DNA of 64,000 bases from Zetaproteobacteria bacterium. GTDB taxonomy: Bacteria > Pseudomonadota > Alphaproteobacteria > Micavibrionales > Micavibrionaceae. Location of the stretch: contig NVXI01000001.1 of assembly GCA_002747015.1 (NCBI GenBank), positions 55,090 through 119,089 on the forward strand. Direction: 5' to 3'. Below the pieces are notes generated by a model. It made no database searches, was not told the DNA's origin, and saw only the letters and a program-made list of their open reading frames with translations. This document shows positions 28,476 through 37,402 of the stretch, one piece after another. Each line of letters starts with the position of its first letter. Position 1 is the first letter of the stretch. A program made the position numbers and the translations under genes.

Positions 28476-28619
28476 ATGCCGTTCTTATTAAAAATAATTT
28501 TTGCTGGTTTTGTCTTTTGCATCGTTGGGGCAACAACCCTTCTGATGGTGACAGATGTTTCCGTACCGCAAAAGCAAATAACAAAGACCATCCCAAATGA
28601 TAGCCTCATTAATGATTAA
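28476..28619 (+). CDS. Small single-span membrane protein, 47 residues
   Basis: The frame ATG 28476 to TAA 28617-28619 encodes 47 residues: an N-terminal hydrophobic span (FLLKIIFAGFVFCIVGATTLL) that runs into a short polar tail (VTDVSVPQKQITKTIPNDS). I recall similar short proteins with a VTDIPAP-like tail in this position next to the XerD-type gene in other alphaproteobacteria, but cannot verify it here. The next gene overlaps its end by 8 bases. The function is unknown. The composition and overlap support a real gene. Confidence 0.6.
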   Translation: MPFLLKIIFAGFVFCIVGATTLLMVTDVSVPQKQITKTIPNDSLIND

Positions 28620-30240
28620 ACGAAGCAAAATATGCCTTTTATTATGTGCATTGACTGCCATAGCTTTTGCTCCGGTCGCTCACGCGCAAACACAAAACAC
28701 ACAATTTGAATCCATCGGTCTGTACGATACAGGACATAAAGATTCTCTTGGCACAGGTATTTATCATCAATCCAGCCGTACTGGCCTCACAAAACTACTG
28801 GAACAAAATAAAAGAAGCCACTGGATTGCAGTAGAAAAGACCATAAATAACTTTCTTTTAACCACAGCCGATGCCTCTGCCTTAAGGAACGATATTGATA
28901 TTCAAGCAGGAAAAGATCTTTTTACTCTACGTTTAAACGCACTTCTAAAACGTGGCTTAAACAAACAGGTTTTTGACCTTTTCACAAAAATACCAGAAGA
29001 ATCCACACAAGAAAGCCTCGCATTTATTGGGGTTTTAAGCATGCTTCTGAATAAAGAAAAAGCCCTCGCTTGCCTTGAAACAAAAACATTACTACCCCAT
29101 TTTAAAGGTAATAAATTCTGGCAGGAACTCGATGCCTATTGCACATTATCCCTATCCAAGCAGATACACACAACAGCACAGACACTTATCGATAATTCCG
29201 ATAAAGTCATTATCAGTTCTATTTTAAAAGACCCAGACTATAGATTTGAATACACCCCTGCAACATTTTCTGCTTTATCTCCACTTGAACGCGCCCTACT
29301 CACGGCGGAAGAACGTATCGCAATAACAACTGCATTCAAAGACACGCCACCGCAACATATTCCATCACTATTACTGCAAACACATATTAGTGATGAAGCC
29401 AAAGTCTTACTTACCATGCAGGCCGTCAAGCACGGTATTTTAAACATTACGTCCCTCACCGCCTTATATGAATCACTGAATGAAAACACAGCCCACATAA
29501 AAGGCATTGGTGAAATCATCCGACTATATGGTGAAACCAAAGGAAGCTGGATTCCAAAAAAACGAAAAAAAAGAATAGAGAAAGCCTTTAGTATCGCCAA
29601 AGACTACGGTGATTTAGCCCTCTTGCCATTTTTGCCAATTTTATTAAAAATGGAACCCGGAGACGATCTCTCACTTGATAATACAAAACGTACTATACAT
29701 TTATCCTTATACAGTGACCTAACAATCCCACCTAGATGGATCAAAGATTTACACACATTATCCATTAAAGGCTCCAAGAATAAAGACTTCGAAAACTTGC
29801 GATCACAAGTACTTTACGCCACAATCCTTCTAACAAACTCAACGAATGAAGACCATTTAATCGCCGCTAATAAAGCTATAAAACCCTATTTATTATCAAA
29901 CAACACTCTCGCAGCATTAAAAAACATAACAGATGCTATTGACATAACCCCCCATAATAATGGTAATGTCCCCTATATTTATGAAAATGATTTTGACTTG
30001 CTACAAAATAGAAGCTATACAATGCCACCGTCTATCCTTCTGGATGCACTGCGGCAATCGAGTGAAAATCAAGATTTAGGGGGTACTCTTTTCTTATCCA
30101 GCATAATATTAAGCGGAATAGAACATAAAGAGTTATATCTCGGAACATTAGGTGATATTAGTATCGCACTGAGTAAAACAGGATTAAAACAAGTATCTCT
30201 TCATCTTTTGGCACAGGCCATATTAGAGATAGAAAATTAA
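28612..30240 (+). CDS. Secreted protein of unknown function, 542 residues
   Basis: The protein begins with a convincing signal peptide (MIKRSKICLLLCALTAIAF then APVAHAQ). The mature part is almost entirely helical, with repeated leucine/alanine-rich pairs such as LLKRGLNKQVFDLFTKIP and LGVLSMLLNKEKALACLE-like stretches, suggesting a TPR- or HEAT-like solenoid. I recognise no catalytic motif. Start 28612 gives the cleanest signal peptide; an ATG at 28597 adds five residues. It ends 13 bases before the recombinase gene, so it is in the same operon. A periplasmic scaffold is the most that can be suggested. Confidence 0.7.
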   Translation: MIKRSKICLLLCALTAIAFAPVAHAQTQNTQFESIGLYDTGHKDSLGTGIYHQSSRTGLTKLLEQNKRSHWIAVEKTINNFLLTTADASALRNDIDIQAGKDLFTLRLNALLKRGLNKQVFDLFTKIPEESTQESLAFIGVLSMLLNKEKALACLETKTLLPHFKGNKFWQELDAYCTLSLSKQIHTTAQTLIDNSDKVIISSILKDPDYRFEYTPATFSALSPLERALLTAEERIAITTAFKDTPPQHIPSLLLQTHISDEAKVLLTMQAVKHGILNITSLTALYESLNENTAHIKGIGEIIRLYGETKGSWIPKKRKKRIEKAFSIAKDYGDLALLPFLPILLKMEPGDDLSLDNTKRTIHLSLYSDLTIPPRWIKDLHTLSIKGSKNKDFENLRSQVLYATILLTNSTNEDHLIAANKAIKPYLLSNNTLAALKNITDAIDITPHNNGNVPYIYENDFDLLQNRSYTMPPSILLDALRQSSENQDLGGTLFLSSIILSGIEHKELYLGTLGDISIALSKTGLKQVSLHLLAQAILEIEN

Positions 30241-30253
30241 AGGAGAAAGACCA

Positions 30254-31246
30254 ATGGCAAGACCAGGACGTCCAGCAATGCCTAAGCCAGATTTAAACCC
30301 GCTCGTAGAATCTTTTCTTGAGATGATCACGACTGAAAGAGGTGCTGCGCTAAACACACGTCAAGCGTATTGGCGCGATCTTGCCGATGTTTCTCTATTC
30401 TTGAAAAACATTAATTCCGATATTGATAGAGCAACCACAGACCAGCTAAAATCGTATCTGAAAGACCTTAGCGAAAAAACAAATACAAAAAGTGCAAAAA
30501 AAGATAAAGTATCTGTCCGCACAATTGCTCGTCGTCTATCCGCCTTACGTCAATTCTATCGCTATCTCATTTCAGAAAATCATCGTGAAGATGATCCTAC
30601 ATCAACAATTGAAAGCCCAAAACAAGGACGCACCTTGCCTAAAACATTAAGTGAAGCAGAAGTTGATAGCTTGATAAAAACCGCAGGTGAAAAAGGAACT
30701 GCCGAAAGCGTGCGCCTCGTATGTTTACTTGAAATGCTTTATGCAACAGGCTTGCGCGTTACAGAACTCGTTAGCCTTCCACTTTCTGCTATTGGTGAAA
30801 ACAAAGAATTTCTTATCGTTGCAGGTAAAGCAGGACGTGAGCGTATGGTGCCGCTTTCAACACCAGCCAGAGAAGCACTAGAAAATTATATAAGTGTTCG
30901 CAAGAAACATGTCGATTCTAATGACACTGAAAAACAAAACAAATGGCTTTTCCCATCAAAAACGTCAAGTAGCGGCCACTTAACACGCCAACGATTTGCC
31001 CAACTTTTAAAAGATCTCGCAAAAGAAGCAAAAATTGACAATGGTCGCGTTAGCCCACATGTATTACGCCACGCGTTTGCCACGCATTTACTAAATAACG
31101 GTGCAGATTTACGCTCCGTACAAAAAATGCTCGGACATGCAGATATTGCAACAACACAAATATACACTCATATTTTGAGTGATAATGTGAAAAAGACAAT
31201 AGAAGAAAAACATCCTCTGTCAAAAACAGGCACGGATAAGAAGTAA
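30254..31246 (+). CDS. xerD: Site-specific tyrosine recombinase, XerD type
   Basis: XerD with XerC resolves chromosome dimers at dif. All six catalytic positions are visible in the 330-residue protein: R168 (ATGLRVTEL), K192 (GKAGRER), H269 and R272 (SPHVLRHAF), H295 (MLGHADIATT) and nucleophile Y304 (TQIYTHI). The N-terminal SAM-like DNA-binding domain has LNTRQAYWRDLADVSLFL. AGGAGA sits 9 bases before the ATG. There is no cargo, att site or mobile-element context, so a housekeeping XerD is more likely than an integrase, although XerC cannot be formally excluded. Confidence 0.9.
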   Translation: MARPGRPAMPKPDLNPLVESFLEMITTERGAALNTRQAYWRDLADVSLFLKNINSDIDRATTDQLKSYLKDLSEKTNTKSAKKDKVSVRTIARRLSALRQFYRYLISENHREDDPTSTIESPKQGRTLPKTLSEAEVDSLIKTAGEKGTAESVRLVCLLEMLYATGLRVTELVSLPLSAIGENKEFLIVAGKAGRERMVPLSTPAREALENYISVRKKHVDSNDTEKQNKWLFPSKTSSSGHLTRQRFAQLLKDLAKEAKIDNGRVSPHVLRHAFATHLLNNGADLRSVQKMLGHADIATTQIYTHILSDNVKKTIEEKHPLSKTGTDKK

Positions 31247-31262
31247 CCACAACTTAAAAGCA

Positions 31263-31291
31263 GTATAGAAAAATCAGTGTTTTTTCTATAC
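31263..31291. repeat. Perfect inverted repeat between xerD and accA
   Basis: GTATAGAAAAA (31263-31273) is followed after 7 bases by its exact reverse complement TTTTTCTATAC (31281-31291). The stem is AT-rich and has no trailing T run beyond the stem itself. It may act as a weak terminator after xerD or as a binding site upstream of accA, whose start is 44 bases further on. Confidence 0.5.
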
Positions 31292-31334
31292 CTTGCTCTT
31301 ACGTATAAAAAATAAATCAAGGTGATTTTGACCA

Positions 31335-32282
31335 ATGAGTCAGCTGGAATTTGAAAAACCTATATTAGAGCTAGAAGGCAAAATATCTGAACTGCGTCAC
31401 GTGAATAGTGATGCGGAGGTTAACATTGCGGAAGAAATAACCCGCATGCAAAACAAAGCAGATAAACTCCTTAAGCAAACTTACGGTAAATTAACTGCCG
31501 CGCAAAAAGTACAAGTCGCGCGCCACCAAGAACGCCCGCACATGCTGGACTATGTCAACAGCATGATTGAAGGCTTTATACCATTGGCTGGCGACAGAAA
31601 TTTTGCTGAAGACCACGCATTAATTGGAGGCTTAGGACGTTTTCGCGGGCAATCCTGCATCATTATCGGACATGAAAAAGGACATGATACAAAAAGCCGC
31701 ATCAAACATAATTTTGGCATGGTGCGACCAGAAGGATATCGCAAATCACAACGCCTTATGAAAATGGCACAACAATTCCAAATCCCAATCATTACACTCA
31801 TTGATACGGCAGGCGCATACCCAGGCGTTGGTGCAGAAGAACGCGGACAATCAGAGGCCATTGCAAAATCCATAGAAACTTGCCTAAGAGTAGAAGTGCC
31901 GATCATATCTGTTATCATCGGTGAAGGTGGTTCTGGTGGAGCAATAGCAATTGCGGTGGCCGATAAAGTGTATATGTTGGAACATTCCGTTTACTCCATA
32001 ATTTCGCCCGAAGGTTGTGCGTCTATTTTATGGCGAAGCCGCGAATATGCGAAAGATGCAGCCACAGCACTAAAATTAACAGCGCAAGATCTTCAAGATC
32101 TTAAACTCATTGATGCAATTATCGCAGAACCAATCGGTGGCGCGCATCGCAAAAAGGAAGATACTATACTTGCAGTAGCCAACCAAATAGAAGAAGGCTT
32201 GGCCGAGCTGATGCCATGGAATAGAACCGACCTGATTATAAACCGTCACGCAAAATTTCTGGAATATGGAAGAAATCTCTAA
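31335..32282 (+). CDS. accA: Acetyl-CoA carboxylase carboxyltransferase subunit alpha
   Basis: AccA forms with AccD the carboxyltransferase that moves CO2 from biotin to acetyl-CoA, the first step of fatty acid synthesis. The 315-residue protein has the crotonase-like core: LAGDRNFAEDHALIGGL, GHEKGHDTKSRIKHNFGM, PEGYRKSQRLMKMAQQF, TLIDTAGAYPGVGAEERGQ, and the oxyanion-hole block VIIGEGGSGGAIA. The start ATG is preceded by CAAGGTGATT. It is single here, without accD. Confidence 0.97.
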   Translation: MSQLEFEKPILELEGKISELRHVNSDAEVNIAEEITRMQNKADKLLKQTYGKLTAAQKVQVARHQERPHMLDYVNSMIEGFIPLAGDRNFAEDHALIGGLGRFRGQSCIIIGHEKGHDTKSRIKHNFGMVRPEGYRKSQRLMKMAQQFQIPIITLIDTAGAYPGVGAEERGQSEAIAKSIETCLRVEVPIISVIIGEGGSGGAIAIAVADKVYMLEHSVYSIISPEGCASILWRSREYAKDAATALKLTAQDLQDLKLIDAIIAEPIGGAHRKKEDTILAVANQIEEGLAELMPWNRTDLIINRHAKFLEYGRNL

Positions 32283-32301
32283 AGAAACGTGCAAAAAAAT
32301 A

Positions 32302-32336
32302 AAAATTGGTTACCTGATATGATAACCAATTTTCAA
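32302..32336 (+). terminator. Terminator-like hairpin after accA
   Basis: AAAATTGGTTA (32302-32312) pairs perfectly with TAACCAATTTT (32323-32333) across a 10-base loop, 20 bases past the accA stop. The A-rich left arm and T-ending right arm suit a bidirectional terminator, which would also serve the convergent ribbon-helix-helix gene ending at 32408. Confidence 0.6.
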
Positions 32337-32407
32337 AATATCCCACACAATCCACACGCCCCCATTACAATAGAAAAAACGCTTATACACACGAATATCA
32401 TAGCACC

Positions 32408-32812
32408 TTATGCGACATTTCCGCGATATGAGACAGATCGTTTAGATCGCATTTTTCTTTCAAAAAACAGCTCGTAATCATCTGATATACATGCTCGCGC
32501 CTTCATACTAGCAAAACTTCCATGTCCTGCATTACTATGCCCAGTCTCACTTGAAGCCGCCCGAAAATAAAGCATCAAAAAGACACGTATCGCCGCCGTT
32601 AGAGATGTAGTTTCACGCTTCCTGATATAGATAAGAGAACACAAGTCATGAATACTACATTTTTCCCTCTCCGCTATATTGTTCAAAGCCTCCCACATCT
32701 CAGGCTCTAAACGAATAGATGTCCTACGATCAAAAATGGTTATATTACGACTTATCAAAGAACTTTGTACTGGTTGAATGTCCTTAGAATTACTACTACT
32801 CATGTCTTTCAT
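32408..32812 (-). CDS. Ribbon-helix-helix domain protein (RHH_4-like)
   Basis: A 134-residue protein whose residues about 30-85 fit the RHH_4 type of ribbon-helix-helix DNA-binding fold: RRTSIRLEPEMWEALNNIAE (ribbon and first helix), then ISDLCSLI-like sequence (SIHDLCSLIYIRK), and TSLTAAIRVFLMLYFR as the final helix. A basic C-terminal tail follows. No partner toxin gene is adjacent, so this is more likely a free-standing regulator than a toxin-antitoxin antitoxin. GGGGGAA precedes the ATG at 32812; an alternative ATG lies at 32803. The target is unknown. Confidence 0.8.
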   Translation of the reverse strand: MKDMSSSNSKDIQPVQSSLISRNITIFDRRTSIRLEPEMWEALNNIAEREKCSIHDLCSLIYIRKRETTSLTAAIRVFLMLYFRAASSETGHSNAGHGSFASMKARACISDDYELFFERKMRSKRSVSYRGNVA

Positions 32813-32900
32813 TTTTCCCCCACACAGTGAAAATAAAGAATGTTAATACGAACTATAGGAATACTATAGTACATAAAAAAAATAACACAACCATAAGATT

Positions 32901-33167
32901 TTATTTCTTTTTGCTTGACGCACAAATTGATAGAGCATGTACAATTTCCAACTCTTCCTCAAGACAATCATACACCATACGATGGCAGGCTATAACGCTC
33001 TTATTCTTGAACATATCTGATACAATTTCAACACGAAAATGGCTCTCTCCAGACCCATCATCACCAACATGACCCGAATGCTTTGAACTTTCATTTACAA
33101 CCTTTAGGTACATAGGGAGAAAGGCACCTCTGAGTTTATCTTCTATTTTTTCTTGCATCGTCTTCAC
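32901..33167 (-). CDS. bolA: BolA family protein
   Basis: An 88-residue BolA-type protein with NESSKHSGHVGDDGSGESHF, then FRVEIVSDMFKNKSVIA and the helix CHRMVYDCLEEELEIVHAL. The conserved histidine region can bind an Fe-S cluster shared with a monothiol glutaredoxin, and BolA proteins act in iron and stress responses. The start is GTG at 33167, because AGGAG lies 6 bases before it. The ATG at 33158 would have the same sequence much too far away. It is divergent from the J-domain gene, a common alphaproteobacterial arrangement. Confidence 0.9.
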   Translation of the reverse strand: MKTMQEKIEDKLRGAFLPMYLKVVNESSKHSGHVGDDGSGESHFRVEIVSDMFKNKSVIACHRMVYDCLEEELEIVHALSICASSKKK

Positions 33168-33230
33168 TTTATACTCCTAAATGTAATAGCTTTTCGTGAC
33201 ACCTCACAAAATTATCTATACAATATACCT

Positions 33231-33842
33231 ATGCCTAAAATCATATTAAAGTACAAATCACCTGAATTCGAGGACTCTGCACAAGCGCAGGGTCAAAAAC
33301 ATTGCGAAATGCCTGGATGCCCTGAAGAAGGTGATCATAAAGCCCCTAAACACCGCGGCCTTAACGATTATTACAATTTCTGCATCAATCATATTAAAGA
33401 CTATAATAAAGCGTGGAATTTCTTCTCTGGTATGTCACAAAGCGAAGTGCAAAATCATATGCACAAAAGCCGTTATGGCGATCGCCCAACATGGAAACAC
33501 GCAGAATCAACATCTGAAGAAGAACTGCTCAAAGCCGCGCGTTTTTCTTATTTTTATGGAGAAGAAACAAAGCGCAATGAAGAAAAACATAATGATAATA
33601 AACGAAAATTTTATGGAGACACAAACACTCCCGAATATGAAGCCATGGCATTAATGGGGTTAGAGCCTCCCGTTAGCCTAGAGGAAATTAAAACCCGCTA
33701 TAAAAAGCTAGCAAAAAAATACCACCCTGACCTCAATAGAGACACCCCAAATGCAGAAGAGCTTCTCAAAGAGATCAATATGGCGTATACAATTTTAAAA
33801 CTTGCACTTAAAGACTATAAAGCATTACAAGAAAACCAATAA
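33231..33842 (+). CDS. J-domain (DnaJ-like) molecular chaperone
   Basis: A 203-residue protein with a C-terminal J domain (about residues 136-200): EAMALMGLEPPVSLEEIK, the HPD motif in KKYHPDLNRDTPNAEE, and INMAYTILK. The N-terminal part has CEMPGCPEEGDHKAPKHRG and FCINHIKDYNKAWNFF, a cysteine/histidine segment typical of the DnaJ-like proteins that sit between bolA and cobS in alphaproteobacteria. It presumably stimulates a DnaK-type ATPase on an unknown client. The start at 33231 is favoured over an extension that would overlap bolA. It ends 18 bases before cobS. Confidence 0.9.
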   Translation: MPKIILKYKSPEFEDSAQAQGQKHCEMPGCPEEGDHKAPKHRGLNDYYNFCINHIKDYNKAWNFFSGMSQSEVQNHMHKSRYGDRPTWKHAESTSEEELLKAARFSYFYGEETKRNEEKHNDNKRKFYGDTNTPEYEAMALMGLEPPVSLEEIKTRYKKLAKKYHPDLNRDTPNAEELLKEINMAYTILKLALKDYKALQENQ

Positions 33843-33860
33843 TTCAAGCGACCACATACC

Positions 33861-34934
33861 ATGACAGATTCACCACAAACAACAGACTATCTGGACAAAG
33901 AGAAAGAATCTGCCCGCGGCATGTCTTTCAGCATAACCCAAATCAAAGCCAAAGAAGGCAAATACACAAGCATTCCCGATCGTAAATATAATGTACGCGA
34001 GACATTCCACATTGATGCCGACTTTGAAGTACCAGGCTTTAGTGAAGATACGGCGAATGTCCCAGATATCGATCCAACATATAGATTCGACCACGATACA
34101 ACACTCGCCATTTTAGCCGGGTTCTCACATAACCGCCGTGTCATGATACAAGGTTATCATGGAACAGGGAAATCCACGCATATTGAACAAGTCGCAGCGC
34201 GCCTAAACTGGCCCTGCGTACGAATCAACTTAGACAGTCACGTCAGTCGCGTTGACCTATTAGGAAAAGACACCATAGTCTTACAAGATGGAAAACAAAT
34301 CACACAATGGAAGGAAGGCCTATTGCCTTGGTCCATTCAAAATCCTGTGGCACTTGTCTTTGATGAATATGATGCAGGACGCCCCGACGTGATGTTTGTT
34401 ATTCAACGCATATTGGAAGCTGAAGGACGCTTAACCCTTTTAGATCAAAATATGGTTATCCGCCCGCACCCGGCCTTTCGCTTGTTCGCAACGACCAACA
34501 CAATCGGGTTAGGTGATACAACTGGCCTGTATCATGGGACACAACAAATAAACCAAGGACAGATGGATCGCTGGAACATTGTAACCACACTCAATTACCT
34601 TCCTCACGACAAAGAATCAGCCATCGTACTGGCAAAACTGCCCGAATTAGATACAGTTGAAGGCAAGGATATGATCAGCAAAATGGTCACACTCGCCGAT
34701 TTAACGAGAGTAGGTTTTGTAAATGGTGATTTATCAACACTTATGTCACCAAGAACAGTCATCAGCTGGGCCGAAAACTTCATGATTTTCAATGATCGTG
34801 AAATGTCGTTCCGTTTGGCATTCCTAAACAAATGTGACGAAGCCGAACGCCCTATTATCGCAGAATACTATCAACGTTGCTTCGGTGTCGATCTACCCGA
34901 CAGCGCAATTCACAATATCGTCGTACCTGATTAG
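33861..34934 (+). CDS. cobS: Cobaltochelatase subunit CobS
   Basis: CobS is the AAA+ ATPase of the aerobic CobNST cobaltochelatase, which inserts cobalt into hydrogenobyrinate diamide. The 357-residue protein has Walker [10 protein letters not shown] (98-106), Walker [11 protein letters not shown] (D168-E169), a sensor region [11 protein letters not shown] and the later [12 protein letters not shown]. The N-terminal stretch [21 protein letters not shown] is typical of CobS. It is separated from cobT by one small opposite-strand gene. No cobN or other cobalamin gene is in the window. Confidence 0.93.
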   Translation: MTDSPQTTDYLDKEKESARGMSFSITQIKAKEGKYTSIPDRKYNVRETFHIDADFEVPGFSEDTANVPDIDPTYRFDHDTTLAILAGFSHNRRVMIQGYHGTGKSTHIEQVAARLNWPCVRINLDSHVSRVDLLGKDTIVLQDGKQITQWKEGLLPWSIQNPVALVFDEYDAGRPDVMFVIQRILEAEGRLTLLDQNMVIRPHPAFRLFATTNTIGLGDTTGLYHGTQQINQGQMDRWNIVTTLNYLPHDKESAIVLAKLPELDTVEGKDMISKMVTLADLTRVGFVNGDLSTLMSPRTVISWAENFMIFNDREMSFRLAFLNKCDEAERPIIAEYYQRCFGVDLPDSAIHNIVVPD

Positions 34935-34942
34935 GACGTAAC

Positions 34943-35374
34943 CTACTGAGGAGAGTGATCCTGATCATTCTTAGATTCGGGCTTGTCTTCTGGCAATGAA
35001 TAGTCCGCATTTGGATCAAGGAAACGATTTTTCTTAGGGCTAGATATTTCCTTAAAACGATCAGAGACACCATCAAGATCCTCTGATGCACGTTCCAATA
35101 TACGCTCACCAAAGCGCGTAGCTCCTTCACCAATCGCTTTGCCACTATCATAAACCGCATCTGCCGTAGATTCAGGTGTTAATCCATCTTTTGCATCGAT
35201 CAAACCAAAGCTCGCGCCTTCTTTGAATTGCCCCCAGTTACTAACGCCTTTTGGGTTCTCTTTCAGCATCTCGTCAACACCGTTATAAACACTAGCAATC
35301 GGTGTAATTATAACCGCCGCAGCAAACGTAATAGCCCCAAGGCCACCACTCCATACATTTTTAAACCAAGACAT
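34943..35374 (-). CDS. Hypothetical protein with one N-terminal membrane span
   Basis: A 143-residue protein that I do not recognise. The N-terminal segment GGLGAITFAAAVIITPIASVY is a likely membrane span or re-entrant helix. The remainder is charged and glycine/serine-rich, with AVYDSGKAIGEGATRFGERI and a disordered acidic end. It lies on the minus strand between cobS and cobT, inserted into the usual cobST neighbourhood. Its stop is 8 bases from the cobS stop. There is no evidence of horizontal transfer, and base composition matches the neighbours. Confidence 0.6.
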   Translation of the reverse strand: MSWFKNVWSGGLGAITFAAAVIITPIASVYNGVDEMLKENPKGVSNWGQFKEGASFGLIDAKDGLTPESTADAVYDSGKAIGEGATRFGERILERASEDLDGVSDRFKEISSPKKNRFLDPNADYSLPEDKPESKNDQDHSPQ

Positions 35375-35515
35375 TCAGAAGATCCCTATATCAATTATCA
35401 CCAGTAATATTACTTATTTATTTTGCGCATTTATAACATTATTCACTCTCTTGCGTCAAATCCGTTACATAAGCATTGCGTACAAAACAATAAATGCGAT
35501 ACGATAGGCTCTATT

Positions 35516-37354
35516 ATGAGCATAAAAAATCCAGAACAATTTAAGTCCAACACCTCTTCCGTCTTGCGGGCAATGTCACGTAAGGCCGATCTGGAGATCA
35601 CATACTCCGAAACCGAGATGCCCACAGGCGAAATCAAAGACTTAAAGCATCCCCACATCCCGACTCCAACAGCGAATATGTCCGCAGAGAAACGTACACT
35701 TATCCGTGGGTGCGCCGATACTTACGCCCTGAAAATTGCACATCACAACACAGTGCTACACAGTAAAAATCAACAAAGTAACATGCAGGCACAAGCTGCA
35801 TTAGATGCACTAGAACAAGCGCGATGTGATTCTATTGGCATGATTAACATGGACGGCGTCGCTGACAATTTAGACGCAGTACTCGAAGCCAAAGCAATCA
35901 GACGAGGGTTTGCTGATATCAGAGAACGCGAAGAAGTCACACTTGCTGATGCTCTGCATATCGTTGCACGTTGCGAAATGACAGGGCGTACACCTCCACG
36001 CTCCACCGTAAAACTTGTTAAATTATGGAGACCATGGATTATTGAGAAATTAGAGCATATCGACTTTGCACATCTAAAAACCCTTATCCACGATCAAAAC
36101 GCATATACAAAAGCCGCATACCAACTCTTATCCAGCCTTAACTTAAAAATCGACCCCGAAGGTGATGAGGATTCTAATTCACAGACACAAGACGAAGGCA
36201 GCGAGAGTGCCCCAGAAGACAACGCAGAAGACCAAGATAACGACGCACAGGAACAACAGGATCAAGAACAATCCGCAACAGGTCAAACAGACGAGAATGG
36301 TGAAACAGACGAATCTTTTGACATGGATTTAGAGAACATCATCGATGACCTTGAGAATGATGACATGATAATGGAAGACACAATTCCTGTGCCACCTGGG
36401 CGCCCCCAAGACTTCACCAAATATTCCGAAGGACAATACCGCGTCTACACCACACAATTTGATGAAGAAGTAAGAGCCGAAGACCTTGCCGACCCCTTTG
36501 AAATGGAACGCCTTCGTGACCTGCTGGATCACCAACTATCCAACCATCAAAACATCATCACAAAACTAGCAAATCGCTTGCAACGAAAACTAATGGCACG
36601 CCAACGCCGAAGCTGGCAATTCGATCTGGAAGAAGGCATTCTTGATGCTGCCCGCCTTGCCCGCGTCATTGCAAATCCCAATGTGCCGCTGACCTTTAAA
36701 CAAGAAAAGGAGATGCCCTTCAAGGATACGGTCATCACAATCCTGATCGACAATTCCGGCTCTATGCGTGGGCGCCCAATTACAATCGCCGCGACCAGTA
36801 CAGATATCATTGCCCAAACGCTGGAGCGATGCGGCCTTAAAACAGAGATACTTGGCTTCACCACCCGCACATGGAAAGGCGGCCAATCGCGAGAGCTTTG
36901 GCTGAAGAACGGTCGCCCAGAAAAACCGGGACGCCTCAATGATATTCGCCACATCATATATAAGGATGCAAATGCCCCAATTCGCCGTGCCCGTAAGAAT
37001 CTCGGCCTTATGTTGAAAGAAGGGTTACTCAAAGAGAATATTGATGGTGAGGCCTTAGTCTGGGCCTATAACCGTATTTCCCGCAGACCGGAGGAGCGCA
37101 AGATCCTGCTGGTCATTTCTGACGGTGCACCGGTGGATGATTCGACCCTATCCGTTAATCCGTCCAATATTCTGGAGATGGATTTACGCGGGGTTATTAA
37201 ATGGATAGAGGCAAAATCAAATGTTGAGCTAACCGCAATTGGCATTGGTCATGATGTAACAAAATACTATGAAAAAGCCATCACCATTTCAGATGCAGAT
37301 GAACTCGCCGAAGCATTAACAACGCAACTAACAGAACTCTTTGACGAGCAATAA
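35516..37354 (+). CDS. cobT: Cobaltochelatase subunit CobT
   Basis: CobT forms the ATP-driven ring with CobS. The 612-residue protein has an N-terminal helical domain, a very acidic linker (about residues 215-280, rich in D, E, Q and N), and a C-terminal von Willebrand A domain with the MIDAS motif [14 protein letters not shown], followed by [11 protein letters not shown], the arginine-rich [16 protein letters not shown] and [14 protein letters not shown]. The ATG at 35516 is chosen; the longer frame from a TTG at 35423 is not supported. It acts with CobS and a CobN encoded elsewhere, if present. Confidence 0.93.
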   Translation: MSIKNPEQFKSNTSSVLRAMSRKADLEITYSETEMPTGEIKDLKHPHIPTPTANMSAEKRTLIRGCADTYALKIAHHNTVLHSKNQQSNMQAQAALDALEQARCDSIGMINMDGVADNLDAVLEAKAIRRGFADIREREEVTLADALHIVARCEMTGRTPPRSTVKLVKLWRPWIIEKLEHIDFAHLKTLIHDQNAYTKAAYQLLSSLNLKIDPEGDEDSNSQTQDEGSESAPEDNAEDQDNDAQEQQDQEQSATGQTDENGETDESFDMDLENIIDDLENDDMIMEDTIPVPPGRPQDFTKYSEGQYRVYTTQFDEEVRAEDLADPFEMERLRDLLDHQLSNHQNIITKLANRLQRKLMARQRRSWQFDLEEGILDAARLARVIANPNVPLTFKQEKEMPFKDTVITILIDNSGSMRGRPITIAATSTDIIAQTLERCGLKTEILGFTTRTWKGGQSRELWLKNGRPEKPGRLNDIRHIIYKDANAPIRRARKNLGLMLKEGLLKENIDGEALVWAYNRISRRPEERKILLVISDGAPVDDSTLSVNPSNILEMDLRGVIKWIEAKSNVELTAIGIGHDVTKYYEKAITISDADELAEALTTQLTELFDEQ

Positions 37355-37402
37355 TATGCTTTCCTCTTGCACCAACCACAATCATCCAGTAACTAAATAC
37401 AG

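Noticed and set aside
30254..31246. Integrase of a mobile element
   Set aside because: The protein is a XerD-type recombinase with housekeeping neighbours, and no att repeats, tRNA gene or cargo genes are visible.
32408..33167. Toxin-antitoxin module (ribbon-helix-helix gene plus a short neighbouring gene)
   Set aside because: The neighbouring short gene is a clear BolA homologue, not a toxin.
36547..37032. 161-codon minus-strand open frame inside cobT
   Set aside because: It is antisense to the conserved VWA domain of CobT and has an arginine/serine-rich, non-protein-like composition.
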